A DNA stretch of 58,174 nucleotides from Polaromonas sp. (GTDB taxonomy: Bacteria; Pseudomonadota; Gammaproteobacteria; Burkholderiales; Burkholderiaceae_C): contig NZ_JAUXNA010000324.1 of assembly GCF_030682935.1 (NCBI RefSeq), positions 1-58,174 on the forward strand, read 5' to 3'. How positions within the stretch are numbered: position 1 is the stretch's first letter; each line of letters starts with the position of its first letter. Shown here piece after piece: positions 23,975 through 32,887 of the stretch. Below the pieces are notes generated by a model, which was given only the letters and a program-made list of their open reading frames with translations, was not told the origin of the DNA and searched no databases. The position numbers and the translations under genes were made by a program.

Positions 23975-24745
23975 TCACATGCCCTTGATACGCTCCACCA
24001 TTTCGTGGGCAAAAACAATAAAGGCCTGCGCGCCCTTGGACGACGGATCAAAAATCACGCCGGGCAAGCCGTAGCTGGGCGCTTCAGCCAACCGCACATT
24101 ACGCGGGATCATGGTGTTGAATACCTTGCTGCCAAAGTGATCCTTGAGCTGCTCGCTGACTTGCTGCTGCAGCGTGATGCGGGGGTCAAACATCACGCGC
24201 AGCAAGCCGATGATCTGCAAGTCCTTGTTGAGGTTGGCATGCACCTGCTTGATGGTGTTGACCAGATCGGTCAGGCCTTCGAGCGCAAAGTACTCGCACT
24301 GCATCGGCACAATCACGCCGTTGGCGCAGCACAGACCGTTGAGCGTGAGCATGGAGAGCGAGGGCGGGCAGTCAATCAGCACGAAATCGTAGTCTTTATC
24401 CACCTCCAGCAAAGCCTGCTTGAGGCGCTTTTCCCGGCGCTCCAGCGGCACCAGTTCAATCTCGGCGCCGGTCAGCTCGCGGTTGGCGCCCAGCACGTCG
24501 TAGCCGCACTTCTCGCTGTGCACGCGGGCCTCCGCGACGCTGGCCGATTCGAGCAGCACGTCGTAGACCGTGAGTTCAAGCTTGCGCTTGTCCACGCCCG
24601 AGCCCATGGTGGCGTTGCCCTGCGGGTCCAGGTCAATCATCAGCACGCGCTGGCCGACCTTGGCCAGCCCCGCCGCCAGATTGACGGTGGTGGTAGTTTT
24701 GCCGACCCCGCCCTTTTGGTTGGCAACGCAGAATATTTTGGCCAT
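23975..24745 (-). CDS. parA: Chromosome partitioning ATPase ParA
   Basis: 256 aa, chromosomal (Soj) type without an N-terminal helix-turn-helix. Deviant Walker A KGGVGKTTTTVNLAAGLA at residues 11-28, the A' motif LMIDLDPQGNAT, the Walker B DFVLIDCPPSLS, and VIVPMQCEYFALEG. ParA binds nucleoid DNA with ATP and moves ParB-parS complexes. Preceded by a heptamer tandem repeat (24768-24795). Located between the LysE gene and the serine hydrolase on the same strand as rsmG and mnmG. Confidence 0.97.
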   Translation of the reverse strand: MAKIFCVANQKGGVGKTTTTVNLAAGLAKVGQRVLMIDLDPQGNATMGSGVDKRKLELTVYDVLLESASVAEARVHSEKCGYDVLGANRELTGAEIELVPLERREKRLKQALLEVDKDYDFVLIDCPPSLSMLTLNGLCCANGVIVPMQCEYFALEGLTDLVNTIKQVHANLNKDLQIIGLLRVMFDPRITLQQQVSEQLKDHFGSKVFNTMIPRNVRLAEAPSYGLPGVIFDPSSKGAQAFIVFAHEMVERIKGM

Positions 24746-24767
24746 GTGGTTCTTTTTCTTTGCGGGT

Positions 24768-24795
24768 AGTCGGAAGTCGGCAGTCGGCAGTCGGA
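24768..24795. repeat. Four tandem AGTCGG[A/C] heptamers
   Basis: AGTCGGA, AGTCGGC, AGTCGGC, AGTCGGA in direct tandem, 22 bp upstream of the parA start and 6 bp after the LysE stop. It resembles a slippage-prone microsatellite. Confidence 0.7.
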
Positions 24796-24801
24796 AGGGG
24801 T

Positions 24802-25437
24802 TTACCTGGAAATGGCCAGCTTGATGCCAAAGGCGATCAAAAACACGCCTGCGGTTTTTTCAAGCGTGGCCAAAATCCGGGGGCTGGCCCGGATGCGCTC
24901 GGCCAGGGTGTAGGTCAGCAGCACGGCAATCAGGCCATACAGAAAGGTCAGCGCCGCAATGGTCGCGGCCATCACGCCAAACGTTTTCAGGCCCTGGTGC
25001 CGGGCCGGGTCCACGAACAAGGGGAAAAAAGCCATGTAAAACACAATCGCCTTGGGATTGAGCAGCGTGATCAGCAGCGCCTGACGCGCGTAGTGGCGCG
25101 GCCTGATCAGCAGGATGGGCGCATCGCCGGCCTTGGCCAGCAGCATTTTGAAGCCCATCCAGGCCAAGTAGGCCGCCCCCATCCACTGCACGACATGAAA
25201 GGCAGCCGGGTAAGCGGCCATCACGGCCGACACGCCGGCCACGGCAGACCAGAGCAAGACCTGGTCGCCGGCAATGACGCCCAGGGTGGCGGCCATGCCG
25301 CCCGCAATGCCGCCCTTGCCGGTGGAGGTGATCAACGCAAGGTTGCCGGGCCCGGGAATCAGCAGAAAAATGATGATGGCGGCGACAAAGGCGCCGTAGT
25401 CGGCGACACCGGCGACACTGGCAGAGAGACCCAGCAT
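24802..25437 (-). CDS. LysE/RhtB family amino-acid exporter
   Basis: 211 aa from ATG 25437, which has GGGGA five bases upstream; a TTG at 25449 is the alternative. About six membrane segments; the LysE signature is IFLLIPGPGNLALITSTGKGG near the start, followed by AYLAWMGFKMLL and LITLLNPKAIVFYMAFFPLFVDP. Exports amino acids or small amphiphiles. It lies between rsmG and parA, a position otherwise tightly conserved in bacteria, on the same strand. Confidence 0.9.
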   Translation of the reverse strand: MLGLSASVAGVADYGAFVAAIIIFLLIPGPGNLALITSTGKGGIAGGMAATLGVIAGDQVLLWSAVAGVSAVMAAYPAAFHVVQWMGAAYLAWMGFKMLLAKAGDAPILLIRPRHYARQALLITLLNPKAIVFYMAFFPLFVDPARHQGLKTFGVMAATIAALTFLYGLIAVLLTYTLAERIRASPRILATLEKTAGVFLIAFGIKLAISR

Positions 25438-25514
25438 GAAATTCCCCAAGAGCTAGAGCGCTTGAGTTTACGACAGGGTGCGCGGCTCACGCCGTGTATT
25501 TGCGCCTATTGCAG

Positions 25515-25537
25515 GCCATGCGGCTGTGCCGCATGGC
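25515..25537. other. Strong hairpin between rsmG and LysE gene
   Basis: GCCATGCGGC - TGT - GCCGCATGGC, a perfect 10-bp stem with 3-base loop, 20 bp downstream of the rsmG stop. No U tract follows on the minus strand, so it may protect the 3' end or attenuate rather than terminate. Confidence 0.5.
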
Positions 25538-25557
25538 CATGGCTCCAGTTTTGGCGC

Positions 25558-26220
25558 TTACTTTTCAGGCAGGGCCGGTGCCTTGCGCCGCAGCCAGACC
25601 ATGCAGCGTTCCGCGTCCAGCCCGGGGACCTGCAGTTGTTCCACGTGAAACAGTTCGATGCCGGGCGGCAACAAGGTCAATTCATTGGCCGGGTGCTTGC
25701 CCTTCATGGCCATCCAGACGCCCTGCGGTGCCAGCGCATCCACCGACCACTGCGTGAAGTCAGCCAGCGAGGCGAAGGCCCGCGAGCAGACCACGTCAAA
25801 CGGCTGCGTGATGCTTTCCACGCGCGCATGCAGGCCCGTGAGGTTAGGCAGCTTCAGGGCCAGCGCCGCCTGCTTGATGAAGGCGGCTTTTTTGGCAACG
25901 GTATCGACGCAGGTCACGGCCACAGCGGGGCAGCAGATCGCAATCACCACGCCGGGCAAACCGGCGCCCGAGCCCACGTCAAGCAGGCGACTGCCCTGCG
26001 CCAGGCCAGCATGCTCCAAATGACGCTGCAAGGGCCTGATGGCGGCCAGGCTGTCGAGCAGATGATGCGTCAGCATTTCCGCCGGGTCGCGCACGGCCGT
26101 CAGGTTATAGACCTTGGTCCACTTGGCAATCAGCGCCTGGTAGTCCAGCAGCTGGCTGACCTGGTACTCGCTCAGGTCCAGCTGCAGCGCCTGCAGGCCC
26201 GCCAACAATGCGGCGCGCAT
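25558..26220 (-). CDS. rsmG: 16S rRNA (guanine527-N7)-methyltransferase RsmG
   Basis: 220 aa from ATG 26220; its first base is the last... adenine-sharing base of the mnmG stop (TGATG), so translation is coupled. SAM-binding motif I LLDVGSGAGLPGVVIAI, then CVDTVAKKAAFIKQAA, and VVCSRAFASLADF, typical RsmG. It methylates G527 of 16S rRNA; loss gives low-level streptomycin resistance. The codons for LFHVEQL contain a parS-type site (25637-25652). Upstream in-frame residues to 26268 belong to mnmG sequence in another frame. Confidence 0.96.
   Translation of the reverse strand: MRAALLAGLQALQLDLSEYQVSQLLDYQALIAKWTKVYNLTAVRDPAEMLTHHLLDSLAAIRPLQRHLEHAGLAQGSRLLDVGSGAGLPGVVIAICCPAVAVTCVDTVAKKAAFIKQAALALKLPNLTGLHARVESITQPFDVVCSRAFASLADFTQWSVDALAPQGVWMAMKGKHPANELTLLPPGIELFHVEQLQVPGLDAERCMVWLRRKAPALPEK
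25637..25652. promoter_or_regulatory. parS site 1 (within rsmG)
   Basis: TGTTCCACGTGAAACA, an exact match to the bacterial parS consensus TGTTNCACGTGAAACA. It lies inside rsmG (residues FHVEQ). Confidence 0.85.
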
Positions 26221-28214
26221 CAGGCCTGGCCCTGTTCGGTGGCCACGACCGGCGTCGTGTTTTTCCACAGGTTCTTTTTCAGGTGCACCAGCAGCAACGA
26301 CACGGTGGCGGGCGTGACACCCTGGATGCGCGAAGCCAGCCCCAGCGTTTCAGGCCGGTGCTTGGCCAGCGTCTGCCGTGCCTCGAAGCTCAGGGCCGAG
26401 ACCTGCAGGTAATCGAGGTCGGCGGGCAGCTTGAGGTTTTCATACTGCGAGGTGCGTTCGACCTCGATTTTCTGCTGGTCAATGTAGCCGGCGTATTTGG
26501 CCGTGATTTCAAGCTGTTCAATCACGCTCCGGGCCAGCTCTGCAGAAAGGGATGTTTCACGTGAAACATCACCCTCCTCCAGCGCAATATCGGGGTTGGC
26601 ATACTGGCCTTCGTTCAGCGACATCAGCCCGGCGTAGCTCACATCGGGTCGGCGCAGCAAATCGGCCAGGTTGTATTCGCGCTCAATGGCCTTGCCCAGC
26701 ACGCGCTCGGCTTCGGCCACCGGCAGGTTGTTGGGGTTGATCCAGAGCGAGCGCAGCCGCTGTGTTTCACGTGAAACAGCATCGCGCTTGCGGTTGAAGG
26801 CGTCCCAGCGCGCGTCATCGACCAGGCCCAGTTCGCGGCCTTTTTCGGTCAGGCGCATGTCGGCGTTGTCTTCGCGCAGCATCAGGCGGAACTCGGCCCG
26901 GCTGGTAAACATGCGGTAGGGCTCGGTCACGCCCTTGGTGATCAGGTCGTCCACCAGCACACCCAGATAGGCCTCGTCACGGCGCGGCAGCCAGGCATCC
27001 TTGCCCTGGCACTGCAACGCGGCGTTGATGCCGGCAAACATGCCCTGGGCTGCGGCCTCTTCGTAGCCTGTCGTGCCGTTGATCTGGCCGGCAAAAAACA
27101 GCCCGCTGATGGCCCGGGTTTCAAAGCTGCTCTTGAGCGCGCGCGGGTCAAAGTAGTCATACTCAATCGCATAGCCGGGCCGCAAAATATGGGCATTCTC
27201 CATGCCCGCCATCGAGCGCACCAGCGCGTACTGGATGTCAAACGGCAGGCTGGTCGAGATGCCGTTGGGGTAAATCTCGTGGGTCGTCAGGCCCTCGGGC
27301 TCCAGGAAAATCTGGTGGCTGTCCTTGCCCGCAAAGCGGTTGATCTTGTCTTCCACGCTCGGGCAGTAGCGCGGTCCCACGCCGTCAATCTTGCCGGTGA
27401 ACATCGGGCTGCGGTCAAAGCCGGAACGGATGATGTCGTGCGTTCGTTCGTTGGTATGGGTGATCCAGCACGGCATCTGCTGCGGATGTGGAATGGCGCC
27501 GCCCATGAAGCTGAACACCGGCACCGGCCCGGCGGTGCCGCCCGGCATGCCGTCGCCCGGCTGCACCGTGCACTTGCTGAAGTCAATCGAGCGGCCGTCC
27601 AGGCGCGGCGGCGTGCCGGTTTTCAGCCGGCCCTGCGGCAGCTTGAGCTCTTTGAGCCTGCTGCTGAGCGAAACGGCCGGCGGGTCGCCAGCCCTGCCCG
27701 CTGCATAGTTGTTGAGCCCCACATGAATTTTTCCATCCAGAAAAGTCCCGGCCGTCAGCACCACGGTGCGCGCGCGAAACTTGATGCCGATCTGCGTCAC
27801 GGCGCCCACCACGCGCTCGCCTTCGACCATCAGGTCATCGACCGCCTGCTGGAACAGCCACAGGTTGGGCTGGTTCTCCAACATGCGCCTGATCGCGGCC
27901 TTGTACAAAATGCGGTCGGCCTGCGCCCGGGTGGCGCGCACGGCCGGGCCCTTCGAGCTGTTCAAGATACGGAACTGGATGCCGCCCTCGTCGGTGGCCA
28001 GCGCCATGGCGCCGCCCATGGCGTCCACTTCTTTCACCAGGTGGCCCTTGCCAATCCCGCCTATCGACGGGTTGCAGCTCATCTGGCCCAGCGTCTCGAT
28101 GTTGTGGCTCAGCAGCAGCGTCTTGCAGCCCATGCGGGCGGCCGCCAGCGCGGCCTCGGTGCCCGCGTGACCACCACCGACCACGATCACGTCAAATTCT
28201 TGGGGGTAAAACAT
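26220..28214 (-). CDS. mnmG: tRNA uridine-5-carboxymethylaminomethyl modification enzyme MnmG (GidA)
   Basis: 664 aa. FAD-binding [17 protein letters not shown] near the start, [33 protein letters not shown], and the C-terminal helical region that binds MnmE ([15 protein letters not shown]). With MnmE it makes cmnm5U34 in tRNAs reading NNA/NNG codons. It is about 30 residues longer than E. coli MnmG, with extra sequence in the C-terminal third. Two parS-type sites are embedded in its codons, each read as VSRET. First gene of mnmG-rsmG. Confidence 0.97.
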   Translation of the reverse strand: MFYPQEFDVIVVGGGHAGTEAALAAARMGCKTLLLSHNIETLGQMSCNPSIGGIGKGHLVKEVDAMGGAMALATDEGGIQFRILNSSKGPAVRATRAQADRILYKAAIRRMLENQPNLWLFQQAVDDLMVEGERVVGAVTQIGIKFRARTVVLTAGTFLDGKIHVGLNNYAAGRAGDPPAVSLSSRLKELKLPQGRLKTGTPPRLDGRSIDFSKCTVQPGDGMPGGTAGPVPVFSFMGGAIPHPQQMPCWITHTNERTHDIIRSGFDRSPMFTGKIDGVGPRYCPSVEDKINRFAGKDSHQIFLEPEGLTTHEIYPNGISTSLPFDIQYALVRSMAGMENAHILRPGYAIEYDYFDPRALKSSFETRAISGLFFAGQINGTTGYEEAAAQGMFAGINAALQCQGKDAWLPRRDEAYLGVLVDDLITKGVTEPYRMFTSRAEFRLMLREDNADMRLTEKGRELGLVDDARWDAFNRKRDAVSRETQRLRSLWINPNNLPVAEAERVLGKAIEREYNLADLLRRPDVSYAGLMSLNEGQYANPDIALEEGDVSRETSLSAELARSVIEQLEITAKYAGYIDQQKIEVERTSQYENLKLPADLDYLQVSALSFEARQTLAKHRPETLGLASRIQGVTPATVSLLLVHLKKNLWKNTTPVVATEQGQA
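26553..26568. promoter_or_regulatory. parS site 2 (within mnmG)
   Basis: TGTTTCACGTGAAACA, perfect 16-bp parS palindrome; flanking bases extend the symmetry by two pairs (GATGTTTC..GAAACATC). Encodes VSRET of MnmG. Confidence 0.9.
26763..26778. promoter_or_regulatory. parS site 3 (within mnmG)
   Basis: TGTTTCACGTGAAACA, identical 16-bp core to site 2, 210 bp from it. Also encodes VSRET of MnmG. Confidence 0.9.
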
Positions 28215-28506
28215 TTCAAGCCTCTATCAATTCAGTTGTCGGACCGGCGACCGGGGCCCTGCCTGGGTGCCCATTTTCAGGCCTTCAGGTTTTCGGGGGG
28301 TCGAATGCACGGGGAGTAGCACCCCGATGAAGGCGGCAACATCGCCCAGCCCTGCGGGGCCGAGTCTGCGCCAAGCGCCGGTGCCAGCGCGCAGCAAGCT
28401 CTCCATTTTACCGAGTTGAAGCAAACCCTGTGTAGCAGGGGCACAGTCCGCACGCCCGGCCTTCTTCGGGTTACGCTAGGCCTGTTCCGACCCATTCAAC
28501 ACCGCC

Positions 28507-29133
28507 ATGCCTTCACCCGACACCTTCATCGCCTTTTTTGGCGTTTCCGTCCTGCTCGGCCTGTCGCCCGGTCCTGACAATGTGTTTGTGCTGATGCAGT
28601 CCGCGCTGCGCGGGCGGCGCGCCGGCCTGTTCGTGGTGCTGGGCCTGTGCACCGGCCTGCTGGTGCACACCGCCGCCGTGGCACTGGGACTGGCGGCGGT
28701 GTTTGCCGCCTCGCTCACCGCCTTCACGGCGCTGAAACTGGGCGGCGCAGCCTACCTCGCTAATCTGGCGTGGCAAGCGTTTCGCGCGCCCACGGGCAGC
28801 GCGGCCGCCCCGCAGGCAGCGACCCCGGGCGACGCGCAGATGTACCGGCGCGGCGTGCTCATGAACCTGAGCAATCCCAAGGTGGTGATCTTCTTCCTGG
28901 CCTTTCTGCCGCAGTTCGTGGACCCGGCGCAGGGCCGCATCGGCCTGCAAATTGTCTGGCTGGGCGCGGTGTTCATGCTGGCCACGCTGCTGACGTTTGG
29001 CGCCATCGCCTGGTTTGCCGCGTCGCTGGGACAGGCCCTGCAGCGGTCAGCGCGGGCGCAGCAGGCCTTGAACTGGCTGGCCGGCATCGTCTTTCTGGGC
29101 CTGGCCGTCCGCCTGGCCCTGTCCGAGCGCTAG
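28507..29133 (+). CDS. LysE/RhtB family translocator
   Basis: 208 aa, six hydrophobic segments. The N-terminal LysE signature is VLLGLSPGPDNVFVLMQSAL; LMNLSNPKVVIFFLAFLPQF is the second conserved block. Exporter of amino acids or homoserine-type compounds. Only about a quarter identical by eye to the LysE at 24802, so not a recent duplicate. Divergent from mnmG with a 292-bp gap that holds several short GC-rich stems but nothing I can name. Possibly co-transcribed with the FMN reductase 34 bp downstream. Confidence 0.9.
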   Translation: MPSPDTFIAFFGVSVLLGLSPGPDNVFVLMQSALRGRRAGLFVVLGLCTGLLVHTAAVALGLAAVFAASLTAFTALKLGGAAYLANLAWQAFRAPTGSAAAPQAATPGDAQMYRRGVLMNLSNPKVVIFFLAFLPQFVDPAQGRIGLQIVWLGAVFMLATLLTFGAIAWFAASLGQALQRSARAQQALNWLAGIVFLGLAVRLALSER

Positions 29134-29167
29134 CCATTTTTTCCATCCCTTCCTTTTAAAGCGCCCT

Positions 29168-29746
29168 ATGAAACTTCTGGTCTTTGCAGGCAGCACCCGC
29201 CTGAACTCCTTCAACCGGCAGCTGGCCCAGGCTGCGGCAACGCTGGCACGCGCCAGCGGCGCCGAGGTCACCCACCTCGAACTGGCTGACTTTGACATTC
29301 CCCTGTACAACGCCGACCTGGAAGCGCGGGGCACGCCGCCCGACGTGATGAAGCTTAAAGAAATAATGCAGGCTCACCCGGCTTGGCTCATCTGCTCGCC
29401 CGAATACAACGGCAGCTACACCGCGCTGCTCAAAAACACCATCGACTGGGCCTCCAGGCCGGTCAAGAACGACCCGGTCTGGCAGGACGGATTGAAGTCC
29501 TTCCGCGGCAAGGTGGTGGGTCTGCTCAGCGCCTCTCCCGGCGCGCTGGGCGGCCTGCGTTCGCAAAGCCACCTGGTGCCGCTGCTGGTCAACCTGCAGT
29601 GCTGGGTGGCGCCCACCGCATTTGCGCTGGGCAGCGCGGGCGATGCGTTTGATGCCGACGGCCAGCTGCGCCAGGACGCCCACCGCAAGAGCGTGCAGGC
29701 GGTGCTGGACCAGGTGCTGTTCGCGGCCCGGCGGCTGGCCGTTTAA
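29168..29746 (+). CDS. NADPH-dependent FMN reductase family protein
   Basis: 192 aa, flavodoxin-like. FMN-phosphate loop GSTRLNSFNRQLA near the start; ICSPEYNGSYTALLKNTIDW is the SPEYN isoalloxazine-contact motif of the ChrR/SsuE/azoreductase group; GLLSASPGALGGLRSQSHL follows. Reduces flavin, quinones, azo compounds or chromate with NAD(P)H. The ribosome binding site is weak. Same direction as the LysE gene upstream. Confidence 0.9.
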   Translation: MKLLVFAGSTRLNSFNRQLAQAAATLARASGAEVTHLELADFDIPLYNADLEARGTPPDVMKLKEIMQAHPAWLICSPEYNGSYTALLKNTIDWASRPVKNDPVWQDGLKSFRGKVVGLLSASPGALGGLRSQSHLVPLLVNLQCWVAPTAFALGSAGDAFDADGQLRQDAHRKSVQAVLDQVLFAARRLAV

Positions 29747-29769
29747 ACGTCATTCCCGGGCGACTTGTT

Positions 29770-29829
29770 GCTATTTTTTTCATAGCTATAAGCACCCGTA
29801 TTCAGGGAGCAAGAAGCACTTTTCACCTT
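29770..29829. repeat. GCTAT..ATAGC intergenic element, copy A
   Basis: GCTAT - 7 bases - ATAGC at 29770-29786, followed by CCCGTATT and GCACTTTT blocks. The same ordered blocks occur at 32734-32790. It lies between the FMN reductase and the acyl-CoA synthetase/GNAT gene. Confidence 0.6.
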
Positions 29830-30017
29830 ATAAAATCAATGGCCAGCGCCGCACTTGCACGGAAAAATTGCGCTGCATCAAGGCATTCGGGCGCAGCCCG
29901 GCATAGACTTGGCAATGTATCTGACCGGAGTCGCGAGAACGGCACCAAGGAGACTGATTTGCTGCCTGCCTGCATCACCCATGCCGACTGAGCGCCAGAC
30001 GGAGACAGGAAGCCTTC

Positions 30018-32708
30018 ATGGATAAACACTACCTCACGCCCCTTTTCTGCCCCGAGTCCATCGTGGTCTTTGCCGGCCAGGCCGAAGACCCGGCCAGCCA
30101 GACTCCGCAGGCCAGGGCGCTGCACGTGGCGCTAAGGGCCCAGCGCTACACCGGCACCCTGACCTTTCTGGACATCCACACCAGCGGCACGCTGGCCGAC
30201 CTGGCGCAGTCGCGGGCCGATCTGGCCATCATTGCGCTGCCGCCCAAGGATGTGGCCGCCGCGCTCGAAATTGCGGGCCGCATGACCTGCCGCGCGGCAC
30301 TGGTGATCTCCAGCGGCATCAGCGCGGACCAGGCCGACGAACTCAAAAAAATTGCGCGCCGCGAGGGCGTCTATCTGCTGGGCCCCAACGGCTTGGGGCT
30401 GCAGCGCCCGCTACTGCAACTCAATGCCAGCGCGGCCGGTCCGCTGGCGCGGGCCGGCTCGCTGGCGCTGGTGTCGCAATCCGGTGCGCTGACCTCCTCG
30501 ATTCTTGACTGGGCCAGCAACAACGCGGTCGGGTTTTCGTCCGTCGTGTCACTCGGGCCCAACACCTCGGTGGACATTGCCCAGGTGCTGGACTTTCTGG
30601 CCAACGATGCGCAGACCCAGAGCATCGTCGTCTACCTTGAAGGCATCTCCAACGCGCGCGGCTTCATGAGCGCGCTGCGCTCGGCCGCCAATGCCAAGCC
30701 GGTGGTGGTGCTCAAGGCCGGCCGCAAACCGGCGGGCAACGAAGCGGCACAGACCCACAGCGGCGCCATCGTCGGCAGCGACGACGTATTTGACGCCGCC
30801 CTGCGCCGCGCCGGTGCGGTGCGGGTGCGCTCGTTTGTCGAGCTGTTCTCGGCGGCCAAATGCCTGGCATCGCGCTACCGTCCGGTCGGCAAGCGCCTGG
30901 CCATCGTCACCAACGGCGGCGGGCCCGGCGTGCTGGCGGCCGACTGGGTCAATGAAATCTTCCTGCAGCTGGGCCGCCTCTCGCCCAAATCGGTCAGCGC
31001 CCTGAAGCCACTGCTGCCCGAACTCGCTTCGCTGGTGGACCTGATCGACCTGTCCGAAGAGGCCAGCCCCGGCCACTACCAGGCGGCCATCGAAGCGGCC
31101 GGCAAAGACCGCGAGATCGACGGCGTGCTGGCGATTTACTCGCCCAAGGCCGGGGCCGACCCGGCCGAGGTGGCGCGCGCGCTGGCCGAGGTCAAGCGCA
31201 CCATGGGCAAGCCGCTGCTGTCGTGCTGGATGGGCGACTCGTCGGTCGTTGCGGCGCGCGGCATTCTGAACGACGCCGCCATTCCCAGCTTTCGCACGCC
31301 CGAGGCCGCCGTCGGCGCCTTTGGCAACATCGCGTCGTTTTATCAAAACCAGCTGCTGCTGCAGCAAACCCCGCCGCCCCTGTCCACGCTGGCCAAGCCC
31401 GACATCGAGGGCGCGCGCCTGGTGATTGAAAACGTGCTGGCCGAGCGCCGCACGGTGCTGACCGAGATGGAGTCCAAGACCCTGCTCGCCGCGTTTCACA
31501 TCCCGGTCACCAAAACCATTTTGGCGCGCAGCGCCAACGAGGCCATGATGATTGCCACGCAGCTGGGCTTTCCGGTGGCGCTCAAGATCGATTCGCCCGA
31601 CATCAGCCACAAGTCCGACGTGCAGGGCGTGATCCTCAACGTCATGAATGCCGCCAGCGTGCGCGACAGCTACAGCGACATGCTGCAGCGCGTGACCCGG
31701 CTGCTGCCCAAGGCCCATATCAACGGCGTGACGGTGCAGAACATGGCGCGTCACCGGCGCGGCCGCGAAATCTACATCGGCCTGGTCACCGACGAACCGT
31801 TTGGCCCGGTGATCGCGTTCGGCGCGGGCGGCACCATGATCGAGCTGATCGACGACCGCGCCATGGAACTGCCGCCGCTCAACCAGTTTCTGGCGCGCCG
31901 CCTGATCGAACGCGCCCGCGTGGCCGAAACACTGGGCGAGTGGCGCGGTGCCAGCGCCGTCAACCGGGAGGCGATGGAGCAGGTGCTGCTGCGCGTGTCC
32001 GAGATGGTGTGCGAGCTGCCCCAGCTGCGCGAGATGGACATCAACCCCCTCATCGTTGACGAGTCGGGCGCGGTGGCCGTCGATGCCCGCATCGTCATCC
32101 ACAACGTGCCGCAAGCGGCCAGTGGTCACGCCAACAACTACAACCACCTGGCCATCCTGCCCTACCCGGCGCGCTACGAGCATGTCTGGCCGCTGCGCGG
32201 CGGCGGCGAATACACGGTGCGCCCGGTTCACCCGGACGACGCCCAGATGCTGCAGGAGCTGGTGCACAAGCTGTCGCCCCAGAGCCGCTATTTCCGCTTC
32301 GTATCCTCGCTGATCGAGCTGCCGCCGGCCATGCTGGCGCGCTTCACGCTGATCGACTACGACCGCGAAATGGCGCTGGTCGCCGTCTTCAAGGAGCGCA
32401 GCGCCGGGCCGGACGGCGAGATCTCGGGGACCGAGCGCATCGTCGGCGTGTCACGCTACATCACCAATCCAGACCGCGCCAGTTGCGAATTCGCGCTGGT
32501 GGTGGCCGACGACTTCAACGGCAAGGGCCTGGGTTCGCGCCTGATGCAAAGCATCATGGACGTCGCGCGCGACAAGGGGCTGAGCGAGATGGACGGCCTG
32601 GTGCTGGCCAACAACCCCGGCATGCTCAAGCTCATGCGCAGCCTCGGCTTTAGCGTCAAGCCGTTTGCCGAAGACCCCGATTTCAAGCTCGTGACGCACG
32701 CGCTGTGA
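30018..32708 (+). CDS. ADP-forming acyl-CoA synthetase/GNAT fusion (Pat-like protein acyltransferase)
   Basis: 896 aa in four parts: CoA-binding domain (about 1-130), two succinyl-CoA-synthetase-like flavodoxin domains (about 145-460, with SQSGALTSSILDWA and the phospho-His loop AAQTHSGAIVGSD), an ATP-grasp domain (about 470-700, FPVALKIDSPDISHKSDVQG and MDINPLIVDE), and a C-terminal GNAT acetyltransferase (about 735-896, YRF..., FALVVADDFNGKGLGSRLM). This is the layout of Salmonella Pat/E. coli PatZ, which acetylates Acs and other lysines; in those the NDP-forming half is regulatory. THSGA retains the catalytic-type His, so ligase activity is not excluded. Neighbour to bktB suggests control of acyl-CoA use. 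Confidence 0.92.
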   Translation: MDKHYLTPLFCPESIVVFAGQAEDPASQTPQARALHVALRAQRYTGTLTFLDIHTSGTLADLAQSRADLAIIALPPKDVAAALEIAGRMTCRAALVISSGISADQADELKKIARREGVYLLGPNGLGLQRPLLQLNASAAGPLARAGSLALVSQSGALTSSILDWASNNAVGFSSVVSLGPNTSVDIAQVLDFLANDAQTQSIVVYLEGISNARGFMSALRSAANAKPVVVLKAGRKPAGNEAAQTHSGAIVGSDDVFDAALRRAGAVRVRSFVELFSAAKCLASRYRPVGKRLAIVTNGGGPGVLAADWVNEIFLQLGRLSPKSVSALKPLLPELASLVDLIDLSEEASPGHYQAAIEAAGKDREIDGVLAIYSPKAGADPAEVARALAEVKRTMGKPLLSCWMGDSSVVAARGILNDAAIPSFRTPEAAVGAFGNIASFYQNQLLLQQTPPPLSTLAKPDIEGARLVIENVLAERRTVLTEMESKTLLAAFHIPVTKTILARSANEAMMIATQLGFPVALKIDSPDISHKSDVQGVILNVMNAASVRDSYSDMLQRVTRLLPKAHINGVTVQNMARHRRGREIYIGLVTDEPFGPVIAFGAGGTMIELIDDRAMELPPLNQFLARRLIERARVAETLGEWRGASAVNREAMEQVLLRVSEMVCELPQLREMDINPLIVDESGAVAVDARIVIHNVPQAASGHANNYNHLAILPYPARYEHVWPLRGGGEYTVRPVHPDDAQMLQELVHKLSPQSRYFRFVSSLIELPPAMLARFTLIDYDREMALVAVFKERSAGPDGEISGTERIVGVSRYITNPDRASCEFALVVADDFNGKGLGSRLMQSIMDVARDKGLSEMDGLVLANNPGMLKLMRSLGFSVKPFAEDPDFKLVTHAL

Positions 32709-32733
32709 GCGCGCGTCGCCCACCTTGCTGTTT

Positions 32734-32790
32734 GCTCTTTATTTAATAGCTACCAATCCCCGTATTTATTGGGCTAACGGCACTTTTTAT
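32734..32790. repeat. GCTAT..ATAGC intergenic element, copy B
   Basis: GCTCTTTATTTAATAGCTAC followed by CCCCGTATT and GCACTTTTT blocks, the same order as copy A at 29770. Situated upstream of bktB. Confidence 0.6.
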
Positions 32791-32887
32791 CATGAAAAAA
32801 GCACCGGCCAGTCCCTGCGGCGTCAGCCCGCTGTAGACAATCCGGGCCACACTGCAGGCAACCCATTTTCAACACCAGGAGAGACCC

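Noticed and set aside
25515-25537. Perfect hairpin as rho-independent terminator of rsmG
   Set aside because: No U tract follows the stem on the transcribed strand; listed as a hairpin only.
28215-28506. Possible replication origin near mnmG
   Set aside because: No DnaA-box clusters (TTATCCACA or its complement) and no AT-rich unwinding region were found in the gap.
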